Below, piece after piece: positions 28,324-36,745 of a stretch of 64,000 nucleotides of DNA. The stretch covers positions 1,922,001 through 1,986,000 of the forward strand of contig NZ_CP138858.1 of the NCBI RefSeq assembly GCF_033878955.1, written 5' to 3'. A model generated the notes under the pieces. The model searched no databases, was not told the origin of the DNA, and was given only the letters and a program-made list of their open reading frames with translations. Every line of letters begins with the position of its first letter. Positions within the stretch are counted from its first letter, which is position 1. The translations under genes and the position numbers were made by a program. The stretch is from Coraliomargarita algicola. Lineage in GTDB: Bacteria; Verrucomicrobiota; Verrucomicrobiia; Opitutales; Coraliomargaritaceae.

Positions 28324-28657
28324 TTACGAAACCGCCGCCAAGCCCAGCAAATACAAAAAATGGGGTTGCCTATGTCCTGGTGCCGAACCGTCGAAAAGCC
28401 GAACGGGGTCATGTCAAAATGGCACGCACTTAAGCGGCTTCATCGAGAATATCAGCAAGTGACGATGCATGTAAAACGTAGCTGCCACTTGTGGCACGCC
28501 GCATAGAATCTAGCTGCCGAGCCACTTCTCAGACGCGGTCTTCACAAGTGAAGCCCCTACAATTTTAGCTACAAGCCAAATGGGGGCACAAGCCAAATGG
28601 GGTCATGTCGTTATCTTTGCAATTGACAAAATCCCCTCTCTGTGAACTCATAAAACA
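28324..28657. other. non-coding repeat region upstream of the second RAYT
   Basis: A 334-bp gap with no gene but dense repeat structure: a GGGGTCATGTC copy at 28405-28415, an inverted pair of REP-like palindromes at 28478-28502 and 28535-28560, a 16-bp direct repeat (CAAGCCAAATGGGG core) at about 28571-28602, and the left inverted end of the RAYT element at 28600-28623. Confidence 0.7.
28478..28560. repeat. inverted pair of REP-like palindromes (BIME-like)
   Basis: The first unit (28478-28502) starts GTAGCTGC and centres on the perfect palindrome TGCCACTTGTGGCA. The second (28535-28560) reads on the minus strand as GTAGGGGC with a CTTCACTTGTGAAG centre and ends in the same CCGC. Shared GTAG start, CACTTGTG core and CCGC end in opposite orientation are the layout of a REP pair. 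A RAYT gene lies about 100 bp away, the expected partner. Confidence 0.6.
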
Positions 28658-29674
28658 ATGCCACGCAGCCTACGCATTGAGAAAGAGAATGGAGTCTATC
28701 ACATCATCAACCGCGGAAACTACCGCCAGGATGTGTTTATCAACGAAGGCGCTCACGTATCCTTCGAGCAGTGCCTGTTTGAAACCTGCGAGAAGTGCGG
28801 GTGGATACTTGAAGGTTTTTGTGTGATGACCAATCACTTCCACCTGGTCGTGCGCACGCCGAAGGGCAACTTGATCTATGGTATGAAGTGGCTGCAATCC
28901 ACCTTTGCGAATCGCTACCACAAGTTTCGGAAAGTGCACGGCAAACTATTCCAAGGACGCTACAAGAGCTTAATCGTCGAAGAAGACGGCTATCTGGGTG
29001 CCCTCCTTCACTACACACACTTGAATCCTGTGCGAGCAGGCATGACCGATGTCGCTGGACTGCGTCATTACCGCTGGTCGAGCTATTGGTATCTAAACCA
29101 CCCAGCGAAGCGACCGGCCTTTATGGATTGCTCCGGAGCGCTACTCGCCGCCGGCGGATTGGCTGACACTAGCTATGGCCGACGTAAATATGCGGACTAC
29201 CTCAATTGGCTCGCGAGCAACAAAACAGCACAAGACGAAATGGCTTTTGATAAAATGTGTCGAGGGTGGGCATTAGGCACTAAAGACTTCAAGAAAGCCC
29301 TCATCGCAGAAGCCACAGACACCAGTGAAAGTGACGATGAAGACGACGAACCAACCAAGAAAGTCCCGCGCTACGACGGGGCCACACTTCAAGAAGCCAA
29401 TGAGCTCAGGTGGGAACTAGTGCTCGAGCAATGCATGCAGACACTGAATAAAACGGATGATGATGCGACCAAAGAAATGAAGTCAGCAGATTGGAAGATA
29501 CTCATTGCCGCTGTCCTAAAATGCAAAACCAGCGCAAGCAATGTATGGATTGCAGATCAGCTTAACATGGGAGTCCCCCACGCGGTCAGTCGCTATGTCG
29601 GCGTATTCAAACAGAATGGAAATCACAATGAGGCGACATTCCTACAGCTCATTGCAAACATAACGACATGACCC
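28600..29674 (+). mobile_element. RAYT element bounded by 24-bp inverted repeats
   Basis: The left end (28600-28623, GGGTCATGTCGTTAT...) and right end (29651-29674) are inverted repeats identical at 23 of 24 positions; the single difference is C versus G at the sixteenth base. The element contains one gene, the RAYT at 28658, whose last six codons and stop lie inside the right repeat. Immediately beyond the right end a NACHT gene reading toward the element loses its homology, consistent with an insertion. Confidence 0.7.
28658..29671 (+). CDS. REP-associated tyrosine transposase (RAYT, Y1_Tnp), second copy
   Basis: An HUH endonuclease of the IS200-like fold. It starts MPRSLRIEKENGVYHIINRGNYR (beginning and end quoted as MPRSLRIE and INRGNYR), has the metal-binding motif MTNHFHLVV, the tyrosine-bearing helix FANRYHKF, KLFQGRYKSLIV and HLNPVRAG. 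The C-terminal third is an acidic linker (ESDDEDDE) and a helical domain resembling a small DNA-binding region. It is flanked by inverted repeats, making it more transposon-like than most REP-linked RAYTs. The 3' end overlaps the truncated NACHT gene by 30 bp in the opposite direction. Confidence 0.9.
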   Translation: MPRSLRIEKENGVYHIINRGNYRQDVFINEGAHVSFEQCLFETCEKCGWILEGFCVMTNHFHLVVRTPKGNLIYGMKWLQSTFANRYHKFRKVHGKLFQGRYKSLIVEEDGYLGALLHYTHLNPVRAGMTDVAGLRHYRWSSYWYLNHPAKRPAFMDCSGALLAAGGLADTSYGRRKYADYLNWLASNKTAQDEMAFDKMCRGWALGTKDFKKALIAEATDTSESDDEDDEPTKKVPRYDGATLQEANELRWELVLEQCMQTLNKTDDDATKEMKSADWKILIAAVLKCKTSASNVWIADQLNMGVPHAVSRYVGVFKQNGNHNEATFLQLIANITT

Positions 29675-30649
29675 TTTTTTTTTGAGCCGAGAATAGATAG
29701 AGCTCGGTTGCTCAGGTAAATCTCCCTGCCTAGAATACAAAAAAAGCAACTGAGATAAGATAAGAGGTCTATCTAGTAAATCTTCACTCGGGAACTGCTT
29801 AACAGTATCCAAAAATCCGTCAAAGCGATCTCCCAACCAAGCCCGTCCGATCAATTCAATTTGTGGTGAATCCAAGGGTAGGATTTCTATAACATCGAAG
29901 TGTTCGAAAGTCTTATCATAATCACCACTTCGACAAGAGGCTACAATCGATGGATTGGATAATAAGCCAGCAAGTGAGGATAGCTCATTTTTATAATTAC
30001 TAAAATTCAGTAAACCAGTCTCATCCAATCCATCGACAAGGAGAACACACCCAGTTTTATTCATAAAACTGGCAACCTGATTAATCACTGGCTTTCCCGA
30101 TAAAGTTAAGAACTCATACCTCTTCCGCTTTTTCAGGTCTGAGACGTCGTTTTTGAGAAATTTCGTGAGACCAATTTTTCCAATTACATGCTCAGATATT
30201 GTTTCGTCTTCACCTATATCTTTCATCCGTATTAATAACGGACAGTTAAATTTATCTTCCTCTGATTTGCTGGGCGAGAGTAAGCGAATCGCTAATCGTT
30301 TAATTGTAGTCGTCTTACCCGCTCCTGGATCTCCCAAAATCAAAATGTTAGATTGTCCACATAAGAGTTGAGATTCGTCGGAAACGGCCTCATCTAACAA
30401 TTTCCCCCTAAACCTTCGAGGAGTTGTATGGAAATGCAAAGGCACACTCGTCCCATCAGTATCCATAGCTGACGCCATACCAAAAAATTGGATGCGCGAC
30501 GCCCAATTACTAACCTCACGTAAATGCTGTTCTAAGCTCGACTGGATATCAACATCTTCAATATCGAACTCTTTTTCTCCGCTTTGAGCCTTAATAATAT
30601 CGCGGACTATTGGCACCAATGTGATCGCGACCTTAACGTATTCGAGCAT
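29642..30649 (-). pseudogene. NACHT-type STAND NTPase, 3' end cut off by the RAYT element
   Basis: After a short N-terminal segment starting MLEYVKVAITLVPIVRDI, the protein has an NTPase core with Walker A GDPGAGKTT and Walker B VLLVDGLDET, then PLDSPQIELIGRAWLG and DRPLILSQLLFLYSRQGDLP, the normal end of a NACHT core. Homology stops at SSIYSRL; the last residues are encoded by the inverted repeat of the adjacent element. Bacterial NACHT proteins usually continue into a winged helix and a long sensor domain, absent here and not found beyond the element. Known relatives act in antiphage defence. The gene is AT-rich compared with nrdA, suggesting horizontal origin. Confidence 0.75.
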
Positions 30650-30689
30650 ACATATTTAAAATCCTATGGGGTTTGGATAAGAGAAAGAA

Positions 30690-30715
30690 AAGGGCCGCCC
30701 TCCTGGGCGGCCCTT
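30690..30715 (-). terminator. terminator after nrdA
   Basis: A perfect 11-bp GC-rich stem (AAGGGCCGCCC arms) with a 4-base loop, followed on the minus strand by a T-rich tail (TTTTCTTTCTCTT). It lies 10 bp past the nrdA stop and separates it from the NACHT remnant. Confidence 0.9.
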
Positions 30716-30724
30716 GTCGTTAAT

Positions 30725-33700
30725 TTATTGGCAGGCTTCGCACTCTTCGCCGTTCATCATGGCTTCGAGGGAGCAGGCTTTTTGCTCGGCGGCAGTGAAC
30801 TCCTTTTTAGGAGCGTCAACTGCCGGAGAGGCTTGGCCGGCGCGTCCCCTCACCTCTTTCTTTACGCTGGTAGTCGCTTTCTCAATGTTGGAAGCGCCTA
30901 GGCTGCGGAGGTAGTAAGTGGTCTTGAGGCCTTTGCGCCAGGCGTCGCGATACATGTGGGACAGGGTCTTGATGTCGGGCGATGCGATGAAGAGGTTGAC
31001 CGATTGGGATTGGTCGATCCACTTCTGGCGACGGGCGGCGGCGTCGACGAAGTATTTATACTCGATGCCGAAGGCGGTGCGGTATTTTTCGCGTAGGTCT
31101 TGTGGCACGCCCTCGATGGAGTCGAGCTCGCCGTCGAAGTATTTGACTTGGTCGAGCATGTTCGCAGTCCAGAGGCCGCGCTTCTTGAGGTCGCGGACGA
31201 GCTCGCTGTTGAGCACGATGAAGTCGCCGGAGAGATTGCTCTTCACGAAGAGGTTCTTATAGGTGGGCTCGATGCAGGGCGTGGTGCCCATGATGTTCGA
31301 GATGGTGGCGGTGGGTGCGATGGCGAGGACGTTGGAGTTGCGCATGCCGTTCTTGGCGATCTTCTCGCGCAGTGGCATCCAGTCCATCTTGCCGGCGCGG
31401 GGCACTTCGACTTTTTCGCCGCGCTCTTGTTCGAGCAGGTCGAGGGTGTCTTGTGGCATCAGGCCGCGATCCCACTTGGAACCTTTGTAAGTGCTGTAGG
31501 TGCCGTGCTCGGCTGCGAGCTCGGAGGAGGCTTCGTAGGCGTAGTAAGCGATGGCTTCCATGAACTCGTCGTTGAACTCAACGGCGGCTGGGGAAGCGAA
31601 GGCGATGTCTTTCTTATAGAGTGCGTTTTGCAGCCCCATAACGCCGAGACCGATCGGGCGGTGACGGCTGTTGGCTGTCTTGGCGGATTCGGTTGGGTAG
31701 AAGTTGATGTCGATGACATTGTCCAAGGCACGCACGGCGATGCTAATCGTCTCACGTAGCTTGGCGTGGTCGAGGTTGCCATCGGCGTCGAGGTGGGAGT
31801 CGAGCACGACGGAGCCGAGGTTACAGACAGCGGTCTCTTCGGCGCTGGTGTTGAGCGTGATCTCGGTGCAGAGATTGGAGCTGTGGATGACGCCGCAGTG
31901 GTCTTGCGGGCTGCGAATGTTGCAGGGATCTTTGAATGTGATCCATGGGTGACCGGTCTCGAAGAGCATGCGGAGCATGACTTTCCAGAGGTCAATCGCG
32001 GGGCGCTTCTGGCCGAAAATTTCGCCGCGCTCGGCCATGGCTTCGTATTCGCAGTAGCGCTCTTCGAAGGCTTTGCCGTAGAGGTCGTGCAGGTCGGGGC
32101 ATTCGTTGGAGCGGAAGAGTGTCCAGTGCTGACGAGCTTCCATGCGCTTCATGAATAGGTCGGGAATCCAGTTGGCCGTATTCATGTCGTGGGTACGACG
32201 ACGGTCGTCTCCGGTGTTCTTACGCAACTCGAGGAAGTCGTCGACGTCGTTGTGCCATGTTTCGAGGTAGGCGCAACCGGAGCCGCGACGTTTGCCACCT
32301 TGGTTGACGGCGACCAGTTGGTCATTGTGCAATTTGAGGAATGGGATGACGCCTTGTGACTCGCCGTTGGTGCCTTTGATGAAACCGCCGGTGCCACGCA
32401 CTGCGGTCCAGGAGCCTCCGAGACCGCCGGCCCACTTGGAGAGGAAGGCGTTGTCGGCGATGCCGCGGTGCATGATGGACTCGATGCTGTCGTCGACCTT
32501 GTAGAGGTAGCAGGACGAGAGCTGCGAGTGCAGTGTGCCGGAGTTAAAGAGTGTGGGCGTGGAGGAGCAGAAGCGGCGGCTCTTGTAGAGATTGTAGAGG
32601 CGCAGGGCGTAGCCTTCGCGGTCGTCCTTCTCATGGTGGAAGAGGCCCATGGCGACGCGAATCCAGAAGTATTGTGGCACTTCCAGGCGGCGGTGCTGCT
32701 TGGCAGTCTTATCGACGATCAGGTAGCGGTCGTACATGGTCTGCACACCGAGGTAATCGAAATCCAAGTCCGCGGAGGGATCGAGTGAGGATGCGATCTG
32801 ATCGATATCGAAGTCGAGCAGCTTGGGATTGACGCGATCGATCTCGATCGCGCGCTTCAGGTAAGGCTTGAAGCCGCGGCGGTGCGCTTCCTTGAGGCTG
32901 TCGACACCATCGCGGACGATTTCCCAATCGAGAACTTCTTCGTAAATGTAAGTAAGCAGGATGCGGCCGGCGAATTTGGCGAAGTCGGCATCCTTCTCGA
33001 TCATGCTCTTGGCATTGAGAATGATGGTCTTTTGCAGATCGGCGCGCTTCATCTCTGGATAGAGTGAGCGGCGAAGCTCTTTTTCGATCACGTCGGAGGC
33101 GATATTCAGATCCAGACCGATCGTGGCGAACTCGATACGGCGCTTGAGGTCGACCCCGTCCCAGAAAGTATTTTCACCGTTGGCTTCGGTGACGACAATC
33201 ATGGACTCTTGCTGCGACTCGGGTGCGGGTGCGATTCCCTCTTCTTCGCGGACGCGGGAGCGATGGGCACGGTAGAGGATGTAGGACTCGGCGACCTTGA
33301 AGTGGCCCTGACGCATCATTTCCTCTTGCACGGCGTCTTGCACGTCTTCGATGTTGATGAAAGCTTGTCCACTGGCGACCAGACGATCCGTCACCGCGCG
33401 GGCGATCTCGACGGCTGGATCGGAGTCGAGGTGCAAAGCTAGGAAGGACTTGCGCACCGCGATCTCGATCTTGGCTTCGCTCCAGGGCACCACTTGACCA
33501 TTACGACGGATCAAGCGGATAGATACGGGCTCGCGCTCGACACTTTGCGCGGAGGTATTACGGCCGAACATGAGGCTGCGAGCCACATCGTGCGCGTCGT
33601 TTTCGATCAGCGCCTTTTCGATCAGCAAGTGCACATCATGGGTAGAGAGCTTGAGCGCCCTGCCCTGCTCGATCGAAGTAGCCAGCACAGAGCCGACGCT

Positions 33701-33979
33701 CTTGGCGACGTTGGCCACAAACTTGCGGTTCACTTCCGTGAAAATTTCATCTTCCTGACGCGAGAGCAACAGGTCGGTCAGCGCGTTACCAATGGTATCG
33801 GCAATCTCGGCGAGATCGAAATCACGCTCGGAGCCGCCGGCATCCACTTTGATTTCCGGGCGTTGTAGTCGGTCCTCGCCGAGCACGGAGCCCCACTCGA
33901 AACGAGGCTTCTTTTCTTTAGGTGTGGAGGCGAAGCGTTTAAGCTCCAGATCTTCTTCGAAGGAGAGTTTATGTATCAT
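30725..33979 (-). CDS. nrdA: ribonucleoside-diphosphate reductase, large subunit (class I)
   Basis: The catalytic subunit reduces ribonucleotides to deoxyribonucleotides. All key residues are present: Cys490 (SSCYL), the radical-site N702-x-C704-x-E706 (NLCTE), Cys719 (AVCNLGS), Tyr1022-Tyr1023 (TTYYLRS) for radical transfer, and C-terminal C1080-x-x-C1083. Two N-terminal ATP-cone-like domains (about 40-140 and 152-245) imply allosteric activity control; the first is divergent. The 1084-residue length, well above the E. coli 761, resembles chlamydial NrdA. It lies 129 bp downstream of nrdB in the same direction. Confidence 0.97.
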   Translation of the reverse strand: MIHKLSFEEDLELKRFASTPKEKKPRFEWGSVLGEDRLQRPEIKVDAGGSERDFDLAEIADTIGNALTDLLLSRQEDEIFTEVNRKFVANVAKSVGSVLATSIEQGRALKLSTHDVHLLIEKALIENDAHDVARSLMFGRNTSAQSVEREPVSIRLIRRNGQVVPWSEAKIEIAVRKSFLALHLDSDPAVEIARAVTDRLVASGQAFINIEDVQDAVQEEMMRQGHFKVAESYILYRAHRSRVREEEGIAPAPESQQESMIVVTEANGENTFWDGVDLKRRIEFATIGLDLNIASDVIEKELRRSLYPEMKRADLQKTIILNAKSMIEKDADFAKFAGRILLTYIYEEVLDWEIVRDGVDSLKEAHRRGFKPYLKRAIEIDRVNPKLLDFDIDQIASSLDPSADLDFDYLGVQTMYDRYLIVDKTAKQHRRLEVPQYFWIRVAMGLFHHEKDDREGYALRLYNLYKSRRFCSSTPTLFNSGTLHSQLSSCYLYKVDDSIESIMHRGIADNAFLSKWAGGLGGSWTAVRGTGGFIKGTNGESQGVIPFLKLHNDQLVAVNQGGKRRGSGCAYLETWHNDVDDFLELRKNTGDDRRRTHDMNTANWIPDLFMKRMEARQHWTLFRSNECPDLHDLYGKAFEERYCEYEAMAERGEIFGQKRPAIDLWKVMLRMLFETGHPWITFKDPCNIRSPQDHCGVIHSSNLCTEITLNTSAEETAVCNLGSVVLDSHLDADGNLDHAKLRETISIAVRALDNVIDINFYPTESAKTANSRHRPIGLGVMGLQNALYKKDIAFASPAAVEFNDEFMEAIAYYAYEASSELAAEHGTYSTYKGSKWDRGLMPQDTLDLLEQERGEKVEVPRAGKMDWMPLREKIAKNGMRNSNVLAIAPTATISNIMGTTPCIEPTYKNLFVKSNLSGDFIVLNSELVRDLKKRGLWTANMLDQVKYFDGELDSIEGVPQDLREKYRTAFGIEYKYFVDAAARRQKWIDQSQSVNLFIASPDIKTLSHMYRDAWRKGLKTTYYLRSLGASNIEKATTSVKKEVRGRAGQASPAVDAPKKEFTAAEQKACSLEAMMNGEECEACQ

Positions 33980-34054
33980 GAAACAGTATGTATAGAGAGA
34001 TAAGCAGGCGTGAAGAGGCCCGTGCCAGGCATCATATTATGTCTTTGGGAAACA

Positions 34055-34079
34055 GAGCCTGCTGGATGAATGCAGGCTC
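34055..34079 (-). promoter_or_regulatory. hairpin in the nrdB-nrdA gap
   Basis: Perfect 8-bp arms GAGCCTGC/GCAGGCTC with a 9-base loop lie 30 bp after the nrdB stop. The following T content is low (TGTTTCCC), so it may act as a partial terminator or mRNA-stability element between the subunit genes. Confidence 0.45.
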
Positions 34080-34108
34080 CGTGCAGTAGGATTTTCTATC
34101 GAAAGAAA

Positions 34109-35191
34109 TTACAGCTCGTCATCGTCGACCGAACCAAGCGCGGAGGCCTTTTGATATTCGGTGACGCGACCTTCGAAGAAGTTTTGCTCCTTCTTAATAT
34201 CCATCATTTCGGCCAACCACGGGAACGGATTCTCGGTGCCGGAGCTGATCGCTTTCAGGCCCACGTCTTCTAGGCGGCGATCGGCGATGTAATCAATATA
34301 TTGGCAAAACTCGTCCGCGCTCAGGCCAACTGAGTTCACAGGCAGGCAGTCGCGAATAAATTCCTTTTCCAGCGAGACTGCCTCACGCATGAGGTCGCGC
34401 AGCTCTTCCTTAAACTCGGGTGTCCAGACATCCTCGTTCTCTTCGATCAGGTCCATGATCAAATTGCGGAATACTTCGATGTGATTGGACTCATCGCGCA
34501 GGGTGTAGCGGAACATTTGGCCGATGCCAGGGAACTTGTTCTGACGATAGAGCGAGAGCACCATGCCGAAGAGACCGTAGAACTGCGTGCCTTCCATGCA
34601 TTGCCCAAAGAGGAAGAGGTTTTTAGTGAAAGCCTGCTTATCCTCGGTGGTGGTCAAATCCATGTCGCGACGCAGCGCGCGCGAATTGCTGACCACGAAA
34701 TTGGTCTTTTTCTCGATAGTGGGAATGTCTTCGAACATCGCCTCACACTCGTGCGGGTTAATTCCGAGCGAGCTGATCATATAGACCAAGGAGTCGGCGT
34801 GGATATTTTCCTCATGAGCGTGACGGCCCAGCAAGAGCTTGAGCTCTGGAGCGGTGACCAACTCGCGCGTGACATGCTGCACATTATCCCCGACAATGCC
34901 TTCGGCCGCGGAAAAGTAACCGATCGCCATCTTAATAATCCAGCGTTCAGCGTCGGAGAGGTCAGCACTGCGCCAAAGCTCCACATCCTTCTGCATAGGA
35001 ATATCCTCCGGCTCCCAGTGATTATTCTTCATCGTCTTGTACAGATCGTAGGCCCACTGGTATTTGAGCGGCAGGATATTAAAGAACATGGTATCCTTAC
35101 CATTAATGATCTTTTTGGCCGCAAAAGCCTCTTCAGCTTTGGCTTGGTCGAGGACGAAGGTTTTATCACCGATTGTGTAGGTTTTTTCCAT
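34109..35191 (-). CDS. nrdB: ribonucleotide reductase small subunit, tyrosine-less (class Ic-like)
   Basis: The ferritin-like radical-generating subunit. Metal ligands read as E97, E128, H131, E200, E234 and H237. The first ligand is Glu rather than the Asp of E. coli, and the position of the radical tyrosine (E. coli Tyr122) is Leu135, codon TTG on the minus strand at 34787-34789, in EENIHADSL. Chlamydial class Ic R2 likewise has an all-Glu ligand set and Phe in place of Tyr, and uses a Mn/Fe cofactor instead of a tyrosyl radical. A similar cofactor is inferred here. First gene of the nrdBA unit; NrdR-like boxes lie 190-240 bp upstream. Confidence 0.95.
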   Translation of the reverse strand: MEKTYTIGDKTFVLDQAKAEEAFAAKKIINGKDTMFFNILPLKYQWAYDLYKTMKNNHWEPEDIPMQKDVELWRSADLSDAERWIIKMAIGYFSAAEGIVGDNVQHVTRELVTAPELKLLLGRHAHEENIHADSLVYMISSLGINPHECEAMFEDIPTIEKKTNFVVSNSRALRRDMDLTTTEDKQAFTKNLFLFGQCMEGTQFYGLFGMVLSLYRQNKFPGIGQMFRYTLRDESNHIEVFRNLIMDLIEENEDVWTPEFKEELRDLMREAVSLEKEFIRDCLPVNSVGLSADEFCQYIDYIADRRLEDVGLKAISSGTENPFPWLAEMMDIKKEQNFFEGRVTEYQKASALGSVDDDEL

Positions 35192-35197
35192 GGATAA

Positions 35198-35634
35198 TAT
35201 GCGTAGTTCTGGAGATGAGATTTAGAAAAAAGTGCTGGCGAAAAATCCCTCGAAGTGGAGACAGCTGACGCCGTGACTGAAGATGTTGCAAGGTAACAAG
35301 ATAGTGCGCCCGAGGCAGCGAGCGGCACCGAAATGAAGCGCGGAGCATGAGAGCTCTAGATTCCCATGTCAACAAAAGGCACACAAGATATTGTAACTTT
35401 TCAGAAATACACCACTATATCTAGTGAATGCCCCTTATTTGGCTGCTATCAGCATGTGAGCAAGTCTTAAGCCGCAAGCAAGCCAGAGATGCAAATTCAG
35501 CGAATAATTTTTCAAGCAAACTCGCTCGTAAAAGCAGATCTGATTGATTTATAAAAGCATAGCGACCACGAGCCATCCACAGGCTCGAAATTCGCTGCAA
35601 CTTTCTAAGAGCAAGGACGATTTAATCTCTACAC
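35198..35634. other. divergent control region between nrdB and the sigma-factor gene
   Basis: A 437-bp gap. It contains two NrdR-box-like sites (35381-35396 and 35412-35427), a TTGACA -35-like hexamer for nrdB (complement of 35367-35372), and further AT-rich DNA toward the sigma gene. No RNA gene or credible small ORF was seen. Confidence 0.6.
35381..35427 (-). promoter_or_regulatory. tandem NrdR-box-like operators upstream of nrdB
   Basis: Box 1 ACACAAGATATTGTAA (35381-35396) and box 2 CCACTATATCTAGTGA (35412-35427) each match the NrdR consensus ACACWATATATWGTGT at 13 of 16 positions. Their centres are 31 bp apart, the spacing known for NrdR boxes. NrdR represses ribonucleotide reductase genes in response to (d)ATP. 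The nrdR gene itself is not in the window. Confidence 0.75.
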
Positions 35635-36282
35635 ATGGCATCTACTCTTACAAGTTTCAAACCGTCCGAATGGGTCGAACAACTCGCCCCACGCCCACGG
35701 CACATGCACACAAGTTCAACAGCCCCCAGCCAGCCCGTCGAAGATATCGACAGCGCGTGCCTACGTGCACTCGCTGAAGGTGATCGCGCCGCCTTTGCGC
35801 AAATCGTCGAGCGCTGGCAGACGCGCCTGATTAATTTCTTTTATCGAGCCACAGGCAATCGTGCCGACGCCGAAGACCTCGCACAAGAAACCTTCATCGA
35901 GCTCAACCGGGCAGCGCCTCGCTACCAAGCACAGGGCACCTTCAACGCATTTATCTTCACCCTCGCCCGCCGCCGACTGATCGACGGCTACCGAAAAAAA
36001 GCCCGCCGCCCACTCGAATTTGTCGATCCCGGCGAGTATTTCATGCAGAGCCAGCCTGAAGAGATCGACCAAAGCCGCGAAATCGAAGAAGCCTTCCACC
36101 GCGCACTGGCCACACTCCCCGACAATCAACGCAACGCAATTCTCATGCTGCAACAACAAGGCCTCAGCTACGAAGAGATCGCGCAAGCGCTCGACGCCAC
36201 TGTCAGCGCTGTAAAAACCTGGATCCACCGCGCCCGCACACACCTGCGCCACGAACTGAAAGACATCCACCAGCAAGATTAA
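35635..36282 (+). CDS. ECF-type RNA polymerase sigma factor
   Basis: Sigma region 2 (RADAEDLAQETFIELNR) and region 4 (LPDNQRNAILMLQQQGLSYEEIA, quoted in part) are clear and region 3 is absent, defining an ECF-class sigma factor of about 180 residues after an unusual N-terminal extension of some 35 residues. The next gene, 34 bp downstream, encodes a short one-TM protein that looks like its anti-sigma factor, and the third gene a small periplasmic protein. The signal sensed is unknown. Confidence 0.9.
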   Translation: MASTLTSFKPSEWVEQLAPRPRHMHTSSTAPSQPVEDIDSACLRALAEGDRAAFAQIVERWQTRLINFFYRATGNRADAEDLAQETFIELNRAAPRYQAQGTFNAFIFTLARRRLIDGYRKKARRPLEFVDPGEYFMQSQPEEIDQSREIEEAFHRALATLPDNQRNAILMLQQQGLSYEEIAQALDATVSAVKTWIHRARTHLRHELKDIHQQD

Positions 36283-36316
36283 ACAAGCGCTAACAATTTA
36301 AACCTCCCACATCACC

Positions 36317-36742
36317 ATGAAACCGAACCACCACAGCGATCCGCTCGACCGACAAATCGACGCCCTCCTCGCCAGCCGCCCGCTCAAACCGAGCGACGAC
36401 TTTGCCGCACGCGTGCTCGCACAGGCCGAGGCCGAGACTGCCACGCAACACGCAAAACGCCCACTCAGCAAGCTCATCAAGTTCACCCTACCACTCGCCG
36501 CAGCCTTCGCGCTCACACTGAGCTTACTACAGCTCAAATCTGGCCCCAAGGAAGGCACACTCACCGCCCACACAAACAGCGCGAATAGCGCCACCGACAC
36601 AGCTACGAGCTTAAACACAGCAGAAGCGCAGGAAATCTTCATCCTTGAAGAAAGCCTCGCCAATCTAGCCACGCTCAGCACTACCGACTTCGGCACCAAG
36701 AACCTACTCAGCACCCTGGATGCCCTTTACCTGGAGATCTAA
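36317..36742 (+). CDS. probable single-TM anti-sigma factor
   Basis: The 141-residue protein begins with a hydrophilic segment (DPLDRQIDALLASRPLKPSDDFAARVL) typical of short cytoplasmic anti-sigma domains (quoted motif: PSDDFAARVL), followed by one TM helix (KFTLPLAAAFALTLSLLQL) and a periplasmic tail of about 70 residues. No zinc-binding HxxxCxxC motif is seen. Position directly after the sigma gene and three bases before a periplasmic small-protein gene supports the role. This is inference from layout. Confidence 0.7.
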   Translation: MKPNHHSDPLDRQIDALLASRPLKPSDDFAARVLAQAEAETATQHAKRPLSKLIKFTLPLAAAFALTLSLLQLKSGPKEGTLTAHTNSANSATDTATSLNTAEAQEIFILEESLANLATLSTTDFGTKNLLSTLDALYLEI

Positions 36743-36745
36743 CCA

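Noticed and set aside
28206..28412. Minus-strand frame left of the RAYT element as the missing NACHT 3' part
   Set aside because: It is antisense to the DoxX gene and shows no NACHT or sensor-domain similarity.
31100..32158. Long plus-strand frames opposite nrdA
   Set aside because: Valine/glutamate-rich products mirroring nrdA codon bias, with nrdA fully conserved.
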